Assembly: GCA_902475515.1 (NCBI GenBank)
Contig: CABSAB010000064.1
Span: forward strand, 1 to 7,233
Source of the DNA: an uncultured Eubacteriales bacterium
Lineage (GTDB): Bacteria > Bacillota > Clostridia > Oscillospirales > Oscillospiraceae
DNA: 7,233 nucleotides
Direction: 5' to 3'
In this document: piece after piece, positions 6,462-7,233 of the stretch
How the letters are laid out: each line of letters starts with the position of its first letter
Position numbering within the stretch: position 1 is the first letter of the stretch
Position numbers and translations under genes: made by a program
The notes under the pieces: model-generated
What the model was told of the DNA's origin: nothing
What the model saw: only the letters and a program-made list of their open reading frames with translations
Databases searched by the model: none

Positions 6462-6490
6462 TTGACAAAGGGATAGGTTGCAGCTATAAT
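6462..6490 (+). promoter_or_regulatory. Consensus sigma-A promoter of the tRNA pair
   Basis: TTGACA (6462-6467), exactly 17 bases, and TATAAT (6485-6490) are a perfect consensus, as expected of a strong stable-RNA promoter. The first tRNA starts 21 bases after the -10 box. Confidence 0.93.
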
Positions 6491-6510
6491 ATTCATGCTC
6501 TGTGAGAGAT

Positions 6511-6586
6511 GCTGGTATAGCTCAGTTGGTAGAGCAGCTGATTTGTAATCAGCAGGTCGGGGGTTCGAGTCCGTCTACCAGCTCCA
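6511..6586 (+). tRNA. tRNA-Thr (anticodon UGU)
   Basis: A 76-base cloverleaf with encoded CCA. The acceptor GCTGGTA (6511-6517) pairs with TACCAGC (6576-6582). The D arm is GCTC/GAGC and the anticodon stem GCTGA/TCAGC encloses loop TTTGTAA, anticodon TGT, reading ACA and related Thr codons. The T loop is TTCGAGT. The T stem, GGGGG against CCGTC, contains one G-G mismatch and one G-U pair. Confidence 0.95.
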
Positions 6587-6613
6587 ACAGCTCGCCGGAG
6601 CGCAACTTCATAT

Positions 6614-6698
6614 GGGGGATTTCCCGAGTGGCCAAAGGGGACAGACTGTAAATCTGCTGGCTATGCCTTCGGTGGTTCGAATCCACCATCCCCCACCA
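6614..6698 (+). tRNA. tRNA-Tyr (anticodon GUA)
   Basis: An 85-base class II tRNA with encoded CCA. The acceptor GGGGGAT (6614-6620) pairs with ATCCCCC (6688-6694) and is followed by discriminator A and CCA. The anticodon loop CTGTAAA gives anticodon GTA. A long variable arm (about 6657-6671) and T arm GGTGG-TTCGAAT-CCACC are present. It lies 27 bases after tRNA-Thr and shares its promoter. Confidence 0.96.
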
Positions 6699-6733
6699 AT
6701 ATCCGCAGTCTTTTGGCTGCGGATATTTCTTTG
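6698..6733 (+). terminator. Probable terminator of the tRNA transcript
   Basis: AATATCCGCAG (6698-6708) pairs perfectly with CTGCGGATATT (6717-6727) around an 8-base loop, followed by the modest T-rich stretch TTCTTTG. The stem starts at the final A of the tRNA-Tyr CCA, so it directly abuts the tRNA. Confidence 0.75.
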
Positions 6734-6769
6734 TATATCAATGGGTTTTCGCCTTTGGCGGGGTCGTGC

Positions 6770-6833
6770 TGACCCTGCCATTTTCTCATTTGACCCACTA
6801 TTGACCCTTTAACCGCCAGAATCTAATGGGTCA
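6770..6833. repeat. Cluster of TGACCC repeats beside the integrase gene
   Basis: TGACCC occurs at 6770-6775, 6791-6796 and 6802-6807, and the reverse complement, within TGGGTCA, at 6827-6833. The last two direct copies are extended as TTGACCC, spaced 11 bases apart. Short direct repeats next to a tyrosine integrase gene are often its arm-type binding sites; that role is inferred. Confidence 0.5.
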
Positions 6834-6837
6834 GTCA

Positions 6838-7233
6838 TCACGCACCGGAGCGCAGGCTCTTGATATACTGCTCCATGCGTTTCGCACTTTCCTGCTTCAT
6901 ACCGATGGTAGCATGGGCATAGGTGCTGAGGGTGAAGGCGGCAGTGGCGTGACCGAGATTTTCTTGGACAGTTTTAATATCATCTCCGGCTTTGAGGCTG
7001 TTCACAGCGAAAGTATGGCGGAGATCGTGGAACCGCATGCTTCCCAGACCGATCTTCTCCATGAGCTTCTTATAGTTCCGGTAGACTGCCTGATTTGCCA
7101 CAAAACGTCCGAACTCATTGGTAAACACCAAGTTATCCTCGTTGCGGAACGCCGCCCCCAGGTCCTTCGCCCACTTTTTCTGTTGGGCCTTTTGCCGCCG
7201 CAGAACATCCATTACATCCTCCGCCACCGTCAG
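6838..7233 (-). CDS. Tyrosine recombinase / phage-type integrase, C-terminal part (runs off the right edge)
   Basis: The last 131 codons are visible; the N-terminal DNA-binding domains and the first catalytic Arg and Lys lie beyond the window. The fragment contains the C-terminal catalytic core of a tyrosine recombinase: HDLRH (H69, R72 of the visible fragment), LGHA (H95) and the nucleophile Y105 in TYAHA. Such enzymes integrate and excise prophages or integrative conjugative elements. The GTG at 7225-7227 is in frame but is not a convincing start, because the sequence before it stays open and a full integrase needs roughly 250 more residues. The 3' end of the gene points toward the tRNA genes, 139 bases from tRNA-Tyr, as expected of an element that uses a tRNA-linked attachment site. 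It appears intact over the visible part. Confidence 0.92.
   Translation of the reverse strand: MTVAEDVMDVLRRQKAQQKKWAKDLGAAFRNEDNLVFTNEFGRFVANQAVYRNYKKLMEKIGLGSMRFHDLRHTFAVNSLKAGDDIKTVQENLGHATAAFTLSTYAHATIGMKQESAKRMEQYIKSLRSGA

Noticed and set aside
6749..6778. Small hairpins (CGCC-TTT-GGCG and GCGGGGTC/GACCCTGC) as a terminator for the integrase gene
   Set aside because: Stems are short and the minus-strand sequence after them has no U-run, so I do not call a terminator; the second is mentioned with the repeat cluster.
6612..6812. A 66-codon plus-strand frame starting just before tRNA-Tyr
   Set aside because: It translates the tRNA gene and its terminator, so it is not coding.
1..7233. CRISPR array, insertion sequence or riboswitch
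   Set aside because: I saw no regularly spaced repeats, transposase, terminal inverted repeats or conserved riboswitch core. All gaps between genes are under 200 bases and are accounted for by promoters, terminators or the repeat cluster.

Overview
The window reads as a chromosomal stretch of a fairly G+C-rich, low-GC-phylum (Firmicutes) anaerobe, most likely an Oscillospirales-type clostridium. The pointers are a surface-layer-anchored cellulase, oxygen-sensitive iron-sulfur flavoenzymes, strong GGAGG-type ribosome binding sites, sigma-A type promoters, intrinsic terminators and tRNA genes with encoded CCA. The assignment is an inference from gene content, not from a marker gene.

Left part (1-2300): the last 56 codons of an iron-sulfur oxidoreductase, probably a ferredoxin-domain aldo/keto reductase, are followed after only 24 bases by a complete 637-residue secreted endoglucanase. 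The endoglucanase is built as signal peptide, three SLH repeats, GH5 catalytic domain, Pro/Thr-rich linker and CBM2-like cellulose-binding module. Two intrinsic terminators close this unit.

Middle part (2240-5804): a near-consensus promoter drives a 658-residue old-yellow-enzyme/2-enoate-reductase type flavoprotein (barrel, Fe-S cluster, FAD and NAD(P) domains). Its barrel appears to lack the usual catalytic His-x-x-His/Asn pair. Next comes a two-gene, overlapping unit: a bacterial VTC-domain polyphosphate polymerase and a DUF4956 membrane protein. This pair probably makes, and perhaps moves or anchors, polyphosphate at the membrane. A perfect bidirectional terminator ends it.

Right part (5805-7233): on the minus strand, in more A+T-rich DNA, lies a small P-loop kinase-like protein whose Walker A lysine is replaced by threonine. 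A perfect-consensus promoter then transcribes tRNA-Thr(UGU) and tRNA-Tyr(GUA), followed by a hairpin. Beyond it the window ends inside a tyrosine-recombinase integrase on the minus strand, preceded by a cluster of TGACCC repeats. This looks like the edge of an integrated mobile element beside the tRNA genes. Nothing here is an unmistakably new system. The most unusual items are the flavoenzyme with altered active-site residues, the lysine-less kinase and the tRNA/integrase junction.
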